A DNA stretch of 64,000 nucleotides from an uncultured Leucobacter sp. (GCA_937967375.1 CALCJF010000008.1:62001-126000), one strand, 5' to 3'. Counted from the first letter of the stretch, positions 8,624-17,814 are shown. The notes: generated by a model not told the origin, from the letters alone. Program-made: numbers and translations.

Positions 8624-9925
8624 ATGTCCGCCGCTCCCTTGACCACCGCTGATGTGTTCAGCCTCCGCGCCGAGTTCCCGTACTTCGCGAACCCGCCCAT
8701 GAACGAGGGGGTGCCGGTCGCATACCTCGACTCGGCGGCAACGTCGCAACGCCCTCTCCGAGTGCTTGACGCAGAACGCGCATTTCTTGAGCGCGATAAC
8801 GCGGCGGTGCATCGCGGCACCAGTCAGGCGGTGGGCTCGGCAACCGAGAAGTTCGAGTCGGCTCGTGCGGCAGTCGCCGCGTTCGTCGGCGCAGCCGCTC
8901 CCGAGCAGATCGTCTGGGCTGAGGGCGCAACCGATGCGTTGAACATCGTCGCGTTGGGCATCGGAGAGGCGAACGCGGGCCTCGGTGTAAAAGGATCGGA
9001 GCGCTTCGCGCTCGGAGCCGGCGATGAAATCCTCGTCACCGAAGCAGAACATCACGCGAACCTGATCCCCTGGCAGCGGCTCGCAGCCAAGACCGGCGCC
9101 ACGTTCAAGTACATTCCGGTCGATGAATACGGAACGTGGTCTCTCGATGCGGCGCGCGCTGCGATCAATGCTCGCACGCGCATATTCGCGTTTTCTCACG
9201 TCTCGAACGTCACGGGGTTCGTGTCTCCGGTTGCGGAGCTCGTCGAGCTCGCACGCGCGGTCGGCGCCGTCACCGTGCTCGACGCCTGCCAGTCGGTGCC
9301 GCATATCCCTGTGAACTTCGACTCTCTCGGCGTCGACTTCGCGGTCTTCTCGAGCCACAAGGCGCTCGGCCCCAACGGCATCGGCGTGCTCTACGGCCGC
9401 CCAGAGGTGCTCGATGCGCTGCCCCCTGCGCGCACGGGCGGCAGCGCCATCACCAAGGTGACCATGGAGGAGGCGCAGTTCATGCCTGCGCCTCTTCGCT
9501 TTGAAGCAGGCACGCAGCCGGTGTCGCAGGCGGTCGGCCTCGGAGAGGCGATCGCATTTCTGAACGAGATTGGCATGGCGCGCGCGGCAACCCGCGAGCA
9601 CGACCTCGTCACCCGGTTGGTCGAGGGCGTGCTCGACACTCCAGGGCTGCGCCTGCTCGGCCCCCAGGGCGTCGACCAGCGCGTCGCCCTCGCCGCGGTG
9701 TCGGTTGATGGGCTGCATGCGCACGACGTGGGCCAATACCTTGATGAGCAGGGGGTGCTCGTGCGTGTCGGGCACCACTGCGCCCAACCACTGCACCGGG
9801 CACTCGGCATGGCTTCGAGCACTCGAGCGAGCGTGCACGTGACGACCACAGAAGACGAGATCGATCGCTTTCTCGACGCGCTGCGCAGCGCCCAGCGCTA
9901 CTTCAAGGTGGAGGTTGCTCGATGA
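8624..9925 (+). CDS. sufS: SufS-type cysteine desulfurase
   Basis: A group II PLP-dependent cysteine desulfurase that mobilises sulfur from L-cysteine for Fe-S cluster assembly. The 433-aa protein has EAEHHANLIPW, SHVSNVTG, the PLP lysine in SSHKALGPNG (Lys 246) and the catalytic loop Cys in RVGHHCAQPLH (Cys 386), with RASVHVTTTEDEID near the end. GGAGG precedes the ATG, and GAGAAT ends 6 nt before it. It overlaps sufU by ATGA. sufB, sufC and sufD are not in the window. Confidence 0.95.
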   Translation: MSAAPLTTADVFSLRAEFPYFANPPMNEGVPVAYLDSAATSQRPLRVLDAERAFLERDNAAVHRGTSQAVGSATEKFESARAAVAAFVGAAAPEQIVWAEGATDALNIVALGIGEANAGLGVKGSERFALGAGDEILVTEAEHHANLIPWQRLAAKTGATFKYIPVDEYGTWSLDAARAAINARTRIFAFSHVSNVTGFVSPVAELVELARAVGAVTVLDACQSVPHIPVNFDSLGVDFAVFSSHKALGPNGIGVLYGRPEVLDALPPARTGGSAITKVTMEEAQFMPAPLRFEAGTQPVSQAVGLGEAIAFLNEIGMARAATREHDLVTRLVEGVLDTPGLRLLGPQGVDQRVALAAVSVDGLHAHDVGQYLDEQGVLVRVGHHCAQPLHRALGMASSTRASVHVTTTEDEIDRFLDALRSAQRYFKVEVAR

Positions 9926-10392
9926 GCGCTCTTGACGGCCTGTATCAAGAGGTCATTCTCGATCATTCGAAGCGGCCGGTTGGCAAGGGCGAATTTTCGG
10001 CCCCCGAGGGCACGCTCTCGGCTTCGCATCACGAGTTCAATCCAAGCTGCGGCGATGAGATCACCCTGAGCGTGGCGGTGTCGCCCGAGAGCGGCAAGAT
10101 CGAATCGCTGGCTTGGGAAGGGCAGGGCTGCTCGATCTCGATGGCTTCGGCGTCGGTGCTCTCGCAGCTCGTGCGCGACGATTCGCTGACCATGGCCGAG
10201 GCGCGCACCAGGATCGACGCATTTCGTGAGATGATCCAGTCACGTGGCACCATCGAGCCCGACGAAGACCTGCTCGGTGACGCAGTCGCGCTGCAGGGCG
10301 TCTCGAAATTCGTCATGCGAGTGAAGTGCGCAATGCTCGCGTGGGTAGCGCTCGAGGCCGACTTCGCTCAGATCGAGGGCGCGAGCAAGTAA
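9922..10392 (+). CDS. sufU: SufU zinc-dependent sulfurtransferase / Fe-S assembly protein
   Basis: The partner of SufS, 156 aa; it accepts persulfide sulfur by zinc-ligand exchange. The start LYQEVILDHSKRP is typical of IscU/SufU, and the three conserved Cys are in NPSCGD, GQGCSIS and KCAMLAW; the insert between the second and third is the SufU type. It is translationally coupled to sufS by a 4-bp overlap. About 100 bp of A/T-richer sequence follow before the next gene, with no convincing terminator. Confidence 0.95.
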   Translation: MSALDGLYQEVILDHSKRPVGKGEFSAPEGTLSASHHEFNPSCGDEITLSVAVSPESGKIESLAWEGQGCSISMASASVLSQLVRDDSLTMAEARTRIDAFREMIQSRGTIEPDEDLLGDAVALQGVSKFVMRVKCAMLAWVALEADFAQIEGASK

Positions 10393-10491
10393 GAGTCTCG
10401 ACTTGTCGCTCACAGGCCTCGATTTCTCTGAGGTTTTATGAGTTTTGTGAGTAACTCAATTTCGAGTGTCCCTGTGGCTCATGCTTAGGGC

Positions 10492-11856
10492 ATGAACCCT
10501 CTCACACCTGTTTCAGATTCCATAGTTCCGCCACACTCAGGCACCTCGGCTAAGCGCTCGGGCGCTCGGAAGCAACCTACGCCACCGCCCGAAGTGCTTC
10601 GCTGCACGACCACCGCAGACTTTCTCGCCGCTTTGCCCATGCTCGCCGGTTTCACCGCAGAGAACAGCCTCTTCATCGTGTGTTTTGAACACAATCGCGG
10701 TGGCAACGTGATGCGCATCAACCTTCCCGAATCAGACGAGCCCCACGCCACCAAAGACTTTCTCGACCTCGTCGTCTCGCTGCTTCGCCAGACGGGCGCG
10801 GGCGCGGGGCGGCCCGCGGCCGTCATCACTACGAACCTCAGTTTTTCCGAGACTGATGGGGTGCCCCGAGGTCGGCTCGCGCATCAGTTGAAACGGTGTT
10901 TTCGCCGCGAGGGTTGGCGCTTGCGAGAGCTCGCCGTCATCGCGAGCGACGGCTGGTGCGGCCTGCTGCACGGTGGCGCTGCGGCCGCCCGACCCCTGAG
11001 CGAGATTCAACAGAGCCATATTTCGACGAGAATGCGCGAGCAGGCTCGCTCGGTCACAGACCTCGCTTCGATGGGCACGTTGCCTGAGCCGGACATCGGC
11101 CGCGCCGCCTCGATCGAGTTTCATCTGAAAGAGTTGCAGCAGCGTCGACTCGCTCACAGCACTCACCCCGCGTCAAGCATGGCCCGCGAAGACCGGGCTC
11201 TTCTGAAAATACGCCAGGCATCTCGCGTGGCTGAAGCATGCTTCGCAGCACCGGCGCCGTCTCCGCCACCCCCTCCGGCACCGTCTCGCACAGCGGGTGC
11301 GGCGGCGGACGGGGGTGCAACCTTCGAGGGCTCGGCACCTCAGCCGCCGAGCCCTCAGGTACCCGACCGTCTACTCGCGAAGCTCATCGACACCGTGCAG
11401 ACGCAGACCGGCTGGCTCGTCTGCGTGCTCACCGCACTCACGAGGTCAGAGTTCGTCGTCGACGTGGCCCATGAGACAGGAGCAGACCGCATCACCGACA
11501 TTCATGTCGACAGTTTGCCAGGGACGAAGCCTGGCACCAAGGAGGGCTGGAACATTCGCTACCTCCTCACCTCGCTTGCGCATGAAATGCCGCCGAAAGA
11601 GAAGCTGCGCCGGGTGATCGCGGTCATGACGGACGCACTCGCGCACGCGCCCGAAGCTCTGCGCCCGTCGCTGTTCGCCGTGCTTGCGTGGGCGTGGTGG
11701 TCGATCGGCATGCAATCGGTTGCGGCAAGAATATCGGCTGAGGGTCTCTCATTGGCTCCGGCCCATGAGGTACTCCTGATGGTGAGCCAGCTCTGCGAGG
11801 CTCCCCCGTCTGCTCACCTGCTTGGCCTCCGAGATGAGCTCGCCCATGCGGCCTAG
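10492..11856 (+). CDS. DUF4192 family protein
   Basis: An actinobacterial protein of unknown function, 454 aa. Family features are the N-terminal stretch FLAALPMLAGFTAENSLFIVCFE, followed by an alpha/beta region to about residue 180, a linker rich in Ala/Pro (about 240-285) and a C-terminal helical domain. There is no signal peptide. CATGCT ends 6 nt before the ATG, consistent with leaderless expression. Its TAG stop shares the palindromic CTAG at 11853-11856 with the stop of the convergent nifS-like gene. Function unknown. Confidence 0.8.
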   Translation: MNPLTPVSDSIVPPHSGTSAKRSGARKQPTPPPEVLRCTTTADFLAALPMLAGFTAENSLFIVCFEHNRGGNVMRINLPESDEPHATKDFLDLVVSLLRQTGAGAGRPAAVITTNLSFSETDGVPRGRLAHQLKRCFRREGWRLRELAVIASDGWCGLLHGGAAAARPLSEIQQSHISTRMREQARSVTDLASMGTLPEPDIGRAASIEFHLKELQQRRLAHSTHPASSMAREDRALLKIRQASRVAEACFAAPAPSPPPPPAPSRTAGAAADGGATFEGSAPQPPSPQVPDRLLAKLIDTVQTQTGWLVCVLTALTRSEFVVDVAHETGADRITDIHVDSLPGTKPGTKEGWNIRYLLTSLAHEMPPKEKLRRVIAVMTDALAHAPEALRPSLFAVLAWAWWSIGMQSVAARISAEGLSLAPAHEVLLMVSQLCEAPPSAHLLGLRDELAHAA

Positions 11857-13058
11857 ATCGGGCCCGAACGCTTTCCCAGAGCCGAGCCCACCTCTGCCGC
11901 AACGGTCTCGACGATCGCCGCAACCAGCTCGGAGGTGATTGGCTCGGGCAGGGTGAACCGAATCGCCGTCTGAGCGAGCTCAGGCGTCAGACCGAGCGCG
12001 AGCAGTGCCGCAGGCGGCTCATCTTTGCCTGCTGCGCACGCAGATCCCGACGAGACGGCGAAACCAGCCGTGTCGAGGGCGACCAGCAGCGACTCGCCGC
12101 TGACCCCGCGCACCACGAACGAGGCGTGGCCGGGCAGACGCTCGCTCGGATGCCCAGTGAGCTGGCATTCAGGCACTGCCTCGAGCAGCCCATCGATCAG
12201 CTCATCACGCGCCGCTGCGAGCGCAAGCGCGCGCGTGCCTGGTTGTCTCGCGCTCGCTGCGACTGCCGCAGCGAAACCGGCGATTGCGGCCACGTTCTCG
12301 GTGCCAGACCTGCGTCCGAACTCTTGGCCGCCGCCATGCAGCAGAGGCTCGATCGCCATGCCACTCCTGAGCAGCAGAGCTCCCGCCCCCTGCGGGCCAC
12401 CGAATTTGTGGCTCGCGATCGTCATCGCGTCGACGGCCCCCGGCCAGGCGCCAACCCCGAAAGAGACCGGCAGCGTGGCTGCTGCCTGCACCGCATCGCT
12501 ATGCATCAGCGCTCCGGCGCGGTGGGCGATCTCCGTGATCTCGCCGACCTCTTGAACCGTGCCGATCTCGCCGTTGGCTAGCCCGATCGACACCAGTGTG
12601 GTGTCGGGGCGCAATGCCGCCGCGACGGCGCTCGGGGCTACCCAACCTTGGGCGTCGGCCGGCACTAGCGTCACCTCGAAGCCGAAGACACGCTCGAGAT
12701 AACGACAGCTCTCGAGCACCGATGGGTGCTCGAGCGGCGAAGTCACTAGGTGCCGACCTCTGGGGTGTGCAATGGCGAGGCCGATCACCGCAAGGTTGTT
12801 GGCCTCGGTGCCACCGGAGGTGAAGATCACTTCGCTCTGGCGTGCCTGCAGCACGCGCGCAATCGCCTTACGCGCCTCCTGCAGCACGGTCTGAGCCCGG
12901 TGCCCCGCAGAGTGCACGCTCGACGCGTTTGCCTGGCTTCCGTCGAGCACCGCGAGCATCGCCGTCCGCGCTTCGGGCCGCAGCGGTGCGGTCGCGGCCG
13001 CGTCAAGGTAGGCGGCGTCTAGGTCCGTCGCATCAAGGCGAGCCGCATGAAAATTCAT
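11853..13058 (-). CDS. nifS: NifS/IscS-type cysteine desulfurase of the NAD biosynthesis operon
   Basis: A group I PLP-dependent cysteine desulfurase, 401 aa: YLDAAATAPLRPEA, FTSGGTEANNLA, the PLP lysine in IASHKFGGPQG (Lys 218), HGGGQEFGRRSGTEN, and the mobile-loop Cys in VSSGSACAAGKDEP. It is the last gene of nrtR-nadABC-nifS, coupled to nadC by ATGA. In that position such enzymes are understood to supply sulfur for the 4Fe-4S cluster of NadA. It is distinct from the sufS copy 3 kb away, so the window has one desulfurase of each group. Confidence 0.94.
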   Translation of the reverse strand: MNFHAARLDATDLDAAYLDAAATAPLRPEARTAMLAVLDGSQANASSVHSAGHRAQTVLQEARKAIARVLQARQSEVIFTSGGTEANNLAVIGLAIAHPRGRHLVTSPLEHPSVLESCRYLERVFGFEVTLVPADAQGWVAPSAVAAALRPDTTLVSIGLANGEIGTVQEVGEITEIAHRAGALMHSDAVQAAATLPVSFGVGAWPGAVDAMTIASHKFGGPQGAGALLLRSGMAIEPLLHGGGQEFGRRSGTENVAAIAGFAAAVAASARQPGTRALALAAARDELIDGLLEAVPECQLTGHPSERLPGHASFVVRGVSGESLLVALDTAGFAVSSGSACAAGKDEPPAALLALGLTPELAQTAIRFTLPEPITSELVAAIVETVAAEVGSALGKRSGPI

Positions 13059-13903
13059 CGCGCATCGAGGCCCAAATCGAGTGCCGTCGCACCGTGCGTG
13101 AGCCGCCCGACCGAGATCACGTCTACTCCGGTCGCGGCGATCGCGGCGACCGTCTCGAGACTCACCCCTCCACTCGCCTCGCAGATCGCGCGCCCCGCTA
13201 CCACCCGAACGCCCTGTTCGAGATCGGCGAGCGAGAAGTTGTCGAGCAGCACGCCGGTGACCCCGGCTTCGAGCACGGGCTCCAGCTGAGAGAGGCGGTC
13301 GACCTCGACGATGATCGAGGTCGTATGCCCGGCTCGCGCCCGCAGCGAGCGCAGCGCGTCGGTGAGCGCCGGCCCCTCGGTCGCGCCGAGCGCCACCAGG
13401 TGGTTGTCTTTCACCATGATCGCGTCACTCAGCCCGAAGCGGTGGTTGCTGCCGCCCCCTGCCCGCACCGCGTGCTTCTCAAGGGCTCGCAACCCAGGCG
13501 TGGTCTTTCTTGTGTCGGCGATGGCGGCTTTCGTGCCGCGCACCGCGTCAACGTACTGAGCGGTCAGGCTTGCGATGCCACTCATGCGCTGCGCGAAGTT
13601 CAGCGCGACCCTCTCTGCCGTCAGCACGCCACGCGCGGGGCCTGCGATCACGGCAAGCGTGTCTCCTGCATCGAACCATCGCCCCTCGTCAGCCAGGTCT
13701 GTCACGCAGATGTTCGAGTCGACCTGACGAAACGCCTCGGCGATGAGCGGCCCACCGGCAAACACGCCCGGCTCTCGCGCGGAGACCACCGTCTCGAGCT
13801 GAGCATCTTTGTCAATCGTGAGCTCCGCCGTGAGATCGCCCCACGGCGCGTCCTCGCCCAGCGCCACGCTCACCGCATCGGCGACAATCTTCGGGGTCAG
13901 CAT
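13055..13903 (-). CDS. nadC: Nicotinate-nucleotide pyrophosphorylase (quinolinate phosphoribosyltransferase)
   Basis: Converts quinolinate and PRPP to nicotinate mononucleotide, the third step of de novo NAD synthesis. From ATG 13903 the protein is 282 aa with typical motifs: EDAPWGDLTAEL, ALNFAQRMSGIAS, ADTRKTTPGLRALEKHAV, GGGSNHRFGLSDAIMVKDNH, VEVDRL and SVGRLTHG. It overlaps the nadB stop by 7 bp and the nifS start by 4 bp. Confidence 0.97.
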   Translation of the reverse strand: MLTPKIVADAVSVALGEDAPWGDLTAELTIDKDAQLETVVSAREPGVFAGGPLIAEAFRQVDSNICVTDLADEGRWFDAGDTLAVIAGPARGVLTAERVALNFAQRMSGIASLTAQYVDAVRGTKAAIADTRKTTPGLRALEKHAVRAGGGSNHRFGLSDAIMVKDNHLVALGATEGPALTDALRSLRARAGHTTSIIVEVDRLSQLEPVLEAGVTGVLLDNFSLADLEQGVRVVAGRAICEASGGVSLETVAAIAATGVDVISVGRLTHGATALDLGLDAR

Positions 13904-15594
13904 GAGAGCGAGCCTCCTACTGCGGCGGCATCGCTTGCCACCGCGTTCGTGCGTTGTGGGCGTTTCGGGGTGAGCGGGATCGCGCCTACCGGTGCAGGGT
14001 GCGCGACCACCCATGCGCGACGCCGAGCCTGGCTTGGGTCGGCCTTGGCAAACTCAGCCCGCTGATGCGCGCCGCGCGATTCGGTGCGTGCAAGTGCGGC
14101 CTCGGCGATCATTCCCGCGAGTTCGGCGCCAGCCCCGGAGTGAGCATCTGCGAAGGCAGTCACACCGCGCAGCCCGGCAGCATCACGCTCGATGCCGAGC
14201 CCGTTCGCCACCACCGCCCCTAGCCGCCCCACAGCTGCCTCCTGAAACTGTTGCTCCGTCACCCGCCGCGTGGAAAGATGTTCCGCCTCCGCAATCAGCG
14301 AGGCGGCACCCTTCCCGCGCAGCTGCCACCGCCCAAGTCGTTTATCGCCCGCCGCAAAGTGAGCTGCGGCGAGTGCGGCCCGAGGCCCGAACACCAAGCC
14401 CTCAAGCAGAGAATTCGAGGCGAGGCGATTTGCGCCGTGCACGCCGGTACATGCGACCTCGCCCACGGCGAAGAGACCCGGCAGGCTCGTGCGCCCGTCG
14501 AGATCAGTCACGATGCCGCCCATCGTGTAGTGGGCGGCGGGCGCCACCGGCACCGGCTCGCGCGCCCAGTCGATGCCGCGCGATCGAACCGCTTCGGTGA
14601 TGGTCGGAAACCGGCGTGCGAGCGTGCCCGGCCCGTGCTCACGCTCAATGCCAGTGGCGTCGAGCCATACCTGTGTCGCCCCGCTCGCTCGCATGGCGCG
14701 ATGTACTTCTCGTGAGACGACATCGCGTGGCGCAAGCTCAGCCGCTTCGTGCGCCACAGTCATGAAACGCGCGCCCGATTCGTCGCGCAGCACTGCGCCG
14801 GCGCCGCGCAGCGCTTCAGAGATCAGCATGCCGGTGCCTGCCAGCACAGTTGGGTGAAACTGAACAAACTCGAGATCTGCAACCGCGGCGCCGACGCGCG
14901 CCGCAAGCACAACGCCCTCGCCGCGGGCACCCACGTGGTTCGAAGTGTTCGGGTAGAGCGCCGCATAGCCGCCGGTCGCGAGCACGACCGAGCCGGCCCT
15001 CACGGCGCTCAACTCGCCGGCGGCGTCACGCAGCACCGCACCGCTCACGGCACCCGCGTCGGTGAGCAGCGAGACAGCGTTGGTCTGCTCGGCGAGCAAC
15101 ACCTTCCCATCAACCACCAGCGGGGCCAGCCGACACCGAAGAAACTCGTGCAGTGCGGCACCGGTGCGATCCTCGCCAGCGTGCACGATCCTCGGCCTGC
15201 TATGTGCGGCCTCGAGACCAAACGCGACCTCTCCACGCGCATCGCGGTCGACCCCGAACCCGAGCTCCATGAGCGCCCGCACCGCCCCCGCCCCGTCGGC
15301 GCAGAGCTGCAGAGCTGCCGCGGAGTCGACGATCCCTGCCCCTGCCGCGACGGTGTCGGCAGCGTGGCTCGCGAACGAATCGCTGCTGCCGATCGCCGCA
15401 GCAATGCCACCCTGCGCGAGCGCGGTGTTGCCGCCGGCGAGCGCCAGGCCCGCGCCGTCACCGTCACCGCCACTCGAGCATTCGCCGCTCAGTCGCAGGG
15501 TTCCGGGTGTCACGAGCATCACTTCGCTCCCAAGCGCGGCGGCCTCGAGCGCGCATGAGATGCCGGCGACCCCGGCACCGATCACGAGAATCAT
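13897..15594 (-). CDS. nadB: L-aspartate oxidase
   Basis: FAD-dependent oxidation of aspartate to iminoaspartate, the first step of de novo NAD synthesis. From ATG 15594 the protein is 565 aa. It starts with the dinucleotide-binding VIGAGVAGISCALEA, and carries ALAQGGIAAA, HxRP-type segment SRPRIVHAGEDRTG, EFVQFHPTVLAG, and the capping-domain HYTMGGIVTDLDGRTSLPGLFAVGE with GVHGANRLASNSLLEG. Upstream coding potential belongs to nadA. It is ATGA-coupled to nadA and overlaps nadC. Confidence 0.96.
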   Translation of the reverse strand: MILVIGAGVAGISCALEAAALGSEVMLVTPGTLRLSGECSSGGDGDGAGLALAGGNTALAQGGIAAAIGSSDSFASHAADTVAAGAGIVDSAAALQLCADGAGAVRALMELGFGVDRDARGEVAFGLEAAHSRPRIVHAGEDRTGAALHEFLRCRLAPLVVDGKVLLAEQTNAVSLLTDAGAVSGAVLRDAAGELSAVRAGSVVLATGGYAALYPNTSNHVGARGEGVVLAARVGAAVADLEFVQFHPTVLAGTGMLISEALRGAGAVLRDESGARFMTVAHEAAELAPRDVVSREVHRAMRASGATQVWLDATGIEREHGPGTLARRFPTITEAVRSRGIDWAREPVPVAPAAHYTMGGIVTDLDGRTSLPGLFAVGEVACTGVHGANRLASNSLLEGLVFGPRAALAAAHFAAGDKRLGRWQLRGKGAASLIAEAEHLSTRRVTEQQFQEAAVGRLGAVVANGLGIERDAAGLRGVTAFADAHSGAGAELAGMIAEAALARTESRGAHQRAEFAKADPSQARRRAWVVAHPAPVGAIPLTPKRPQRTNAVASDAAAVGGSLSC

Positions 15595-16949
15595 GGCTTT
15601 GCCGCCAGCATGCGTTCGAGCGCAACCCGAGACTCGGCGGCAACCGAACCATCGACCGTGATGCGGTTCGGCACCGACCCCGCGACGAGCGATTCGAGGG
15701 TCCACGCGAGATAGGCGGGGTGAATACGGTACATCGTGCTGCACGGGCAGACGACGGGATCGAGGCAGAAGATGGTGAGGTCAGGGCGCTGCTGCTGCAG
15801 GCGGTTCACGAGGTTGATCTCGGTGCCGATCGCGAGCACCTGCCCGGGCTCCGCGGCCTCAACCTCTTTGCGAATGTACTCGGTCGAGCCCGCACCATCG
15901 GCTGCTTCGACCACCGCTGCTGGGCACTCGGGGTGCACGATCACTCGAACCCGGGGATGCTCGGCCCGCGCACGCTGAATCTGCTCGACCGTGAACCGCT
16001 TGTGCACCGAGCAGAAGCCATTCCAGAGAATCACGCGAGCGTCACGCAGCTGCTCCACCGTGTTGCCTCCGAGCGGCAGATGCGGGCGCCAGAGCGGCAT
16101 CTGGTCTTCGCCGATACCCATCTCTTTCGCCGTGTTGCGCCCGAGGTGTTGGTCGGGAAAGAACACGACCCGCTGGCCGCGCTCGAACGCCCACTCCAGC
16201 ACGGTGCGCGCGTTCGACGAGGTGCACACGATGCCGCCGTTGCGGCCGCAGAACGCCTTGATCGCAGCCGAGGAGTTCATGTAGGTCACGGGGATGACCG
16301 GCTGGAGCCCGACGGATACCACGCCGCCATCGCCCACCGCGAGCGCCTCTGTGAGCTCGCGCCAGCACTGTTCGACCTGGTCGATGGTCGCCATGTCTGC
16401 CATAGAGCAGCCTGCGGCGAGGTTCGGCAGCACGACCGCCTGTTCTGCGCCAGACAGAATGTCTGCCGTCTCGGCCATGAAGTGCACGCCGCAGAAGACG
16501 AAGGTCTCGGCCTCGGGGTGCTGCTTCGCGGCCTGCGCGAGCATGAACGAATCACCCACGAAGTCGGCGTACTTCACGATCTCGTCGCGCTGATAAAAGT
16601 GACCAAGAATTCGCACGCGGTCGCCGAGCGTCGATTTTGCATCGAGGATCCACCGGTCGAGCTGCTCGTCACTCGCTCGGGTGTAGCGCTCGGGGAGCGG
16701 CCCCTGCCTCGGGGCGGCGCCAGGTATCTGGTCAGCGGCCGAGGCGCCGGGGCCATACCCGGGATCACGGTCAATCGCCCAGGGGTCGTCTCCAAGGCCG
16801 GAGTCGCAGCTGGACGCACCGGTCGATTGCAGCACAATGGGGCGGCTATGCCCCGGTAGCGGTAACCGAGCCACAGCGACCCCGGCACTCGCCTCGGCTT
16901 CTGCCTCTGCCTCTGCCGTGCGGCGAATGAGTTCTGCGACGCTGGTCAT
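15591..16949 (-). CDS. nadA: Quinolinate synthase NadA
   Basis: A 4Fe-4S enzyme condensing iminoaspartate with dihydroxyacetone phosphate to quinolinate. At 452 aa it is the long actinobacterial form, with an Ala/Glu-rich N-terminal extension of about 90 residues. The core has GHFYQRDEIV, FCGVHFMAETADIL, NLAAGCSMADMA, TYMNSSAAIKAFCG, FFPDQHLGRNTA, HPECPAAVV and the third cluster Cys region VCPCSTMYRIHP. It is coupled by ATGA to both nrtR upstream and nadB downstream. The nifS-like gene at the operon end fits cluster assembly on this protein. Confidence 0.97.
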   Translation of the reverse strand: MTSVAELIRRTAEAEAEAEASAGVAVARLPLPGHSRPIVLQSTGASSCDSGLGDDPWAIDRDPGYGPGASAADQIPGAAPRQGPLPERYTRASDEQLDRWILDAKSTLGDRVRILGHFYQRDEIVKYADFVGDSFMLAQAAKQHPEAETFVFCGVHFMAETADILSGAEQAVVLPNLAAGCSMADMATIDQVEQCWRELTEALAVGDGGVVSVGLQPVIPVTYMNSSAAIKAFCGRNGGIVCTSSNARTVLEWAFERGQRVVFFPDQHLGRNTAKEMGIGEDQMPLWRPHLPLGGNTVEQLRDARVILWNGFCSVHKRFTVEQIQRARAEHPRVRVIVHPECPAAVVEAADGAGSTEYIRKEVEAAEPGQVLAIGTEINLVNRLQQQRPDLTIFCLDPVVCPCSTMYRIHPAYLAWTLESLVAGSVPNRITVDGSVAAESRVALERMLAAKP

Positions 16950-17725
16950 GTGGTGCTCCTTCTTGCGTTGCCTTGATCGTCGTTGAAGCGGTAGAGCCGG
17001 GCTGGCCGGTGTCGATCACCGCTCGTCAGGTAGCCGGTGTCTACGAGGTGCCCCTGCCCGAGGGTCTGCCTACGAAAGTTTGCGGGGTCGATAGTTTCGC
17101 CGAGGATCGCCTCCCGCACTTCACGCAGCTGCGCGAGCGTGAAGCGCTCTCCAAGAAAGCGGTAGGCGACGGTCGAGTAACCGGTCTTGCTGCGCAGTCG
17201 ATCGAGCGCATGGGCGACGATTTCAGCGTGATCAAAGGCCAGCTCTGGCAGTGCGTCCGCCGAGAACCACGCGACGTTCGGGTCGGGGTCTGCGGAGCCA
17301 GCGCCCGCGTCACCGGATGACTCCGACGTGGGCTTCGCGAGATCCTCTTCTCCGTAGAGCGCCCAGTACGCAATCGTGACCAGGCGCTGCGCCTCTGCGG
17401 AGCGCTCGACGGCACCGAAACTGTAGAGCTGCTCGAGATACCCGGGATCACGCCGCGCCGCGGCTCGCAACGTGCGAAGCGCGGTGTCGACAAGCGTTTC
17501 GTCCCAAGGGATCGGCCCACCCGGCAGCGCCCACTCGCCCGCGAAGGGAGGGCGCGTGCGTCGCACAAGCGGCAGCCAGAGCGTCGCCGTCGCGCTCGCG
17601 CTCACCGCGGTCGCGGGGCCGAGCTGGGCGTCTTCTGGCGGGCGCAGTGCGAACGCGACCGTCGACACGGCGACAGCCGGGGGCAGCAGGCGGCGCTCGC
17701 TCACGCTCATGCTCTCGTAGCTCAT
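16946..17725 (-). CDS. nrtR: NrtR-type regulator: Nudix-like sensor domain with winged helix-turn-helix
   Basis: A 259-aa transcription factor of the NrtR family, which controls NAD metabolism genes and senses ADP-ribose. Residues about 10-150 form a Nudix fold, but the Nudix box is degenerate: GGPIPWDE is kept while the REUxEExGU half reads RTLRAAARRD, so both catalytic Glu are lost and hydrolysis is unlikely. Residues about 170-245 (YRFLGERFTLAQLREVREAI onward) are the winged-helix part. ATG 17725 has AGAGGA 7 nt upstream. It heads the nadABC operon and is coupled to nadA; the palindrome at 17752-17776 is its likely operator, giving autoregulation. Confidence 0.9.
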   Translation of the reverse strand: MSYESMSVSERRLLPPAVAVSTVAFALRPPEDAQLGPATAVSASATATLWLPLVRRTRPPFAGEWALPGGPIPWDETLVDTALRTLRAAARRDPGYLEQLYSFGAVERSAEAQRLVTIAYWALYGEEDLAKPTSESSGDAGAGSADPDPNVAWFSADALPELAFDHAEIVAHALDRLRSKTGYSTVAYRFLGERFTLAQLREVREAILGETIDPANFRRQTLGQGHLVDTGYLTSGDRHRPARLYRFNDDQGNARRSTT

Positions 17726-17751
17726 GCCGATCCTCTTTTGCGATCAAAACT

Positions 17752-17776
17752 AGTTATAGTCAAAGTGACCTTAACT
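17752..17776 (-). promoter_or_regulatory. Candidate NrtR operator overlapping the nrtR-nadABC-nifS promoter
   Basis: Two 11-bp arms (AGTTATAGTCA at 17752-17762, TGACCTTAACT at 17766-17776) are inverted repeats matching at 9 of 11 positions around a 3-bp spacer. The site lies 27-51 bp upstream of the nrtR ATG. On the minus strand the inner part includes TATAAC, a good -10 hexamer, with TTGAGT 15 bp further upstream as a weak -35, so binding would block RNA polymerase. Assignment to NrtR rests on position and symmetry. Confidence 0.75.
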
Positions 17777-17814
17777 CAATGAATGCAAGAATACACCCTC
17801 GCGCGTGCCGGGCG

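Noticed and set aside
8297..9838. A 513-codon minus-strand open frame covering sufS
   Set aside because: Antisense shadow: sufS on the plus strand has intact catalytic Lys and Cys and normal length, whereas the minus frame has no recognisable motif.
11853..11856. Shared CTAG stop of convergent DUF4192 and nifS genes as a special signal
   Set aside because: Convergent genes with overlapping stops are common in compact genomes; a second case (CTAA at 59084-59087) occurs in this window, so no special meaning is claimed.
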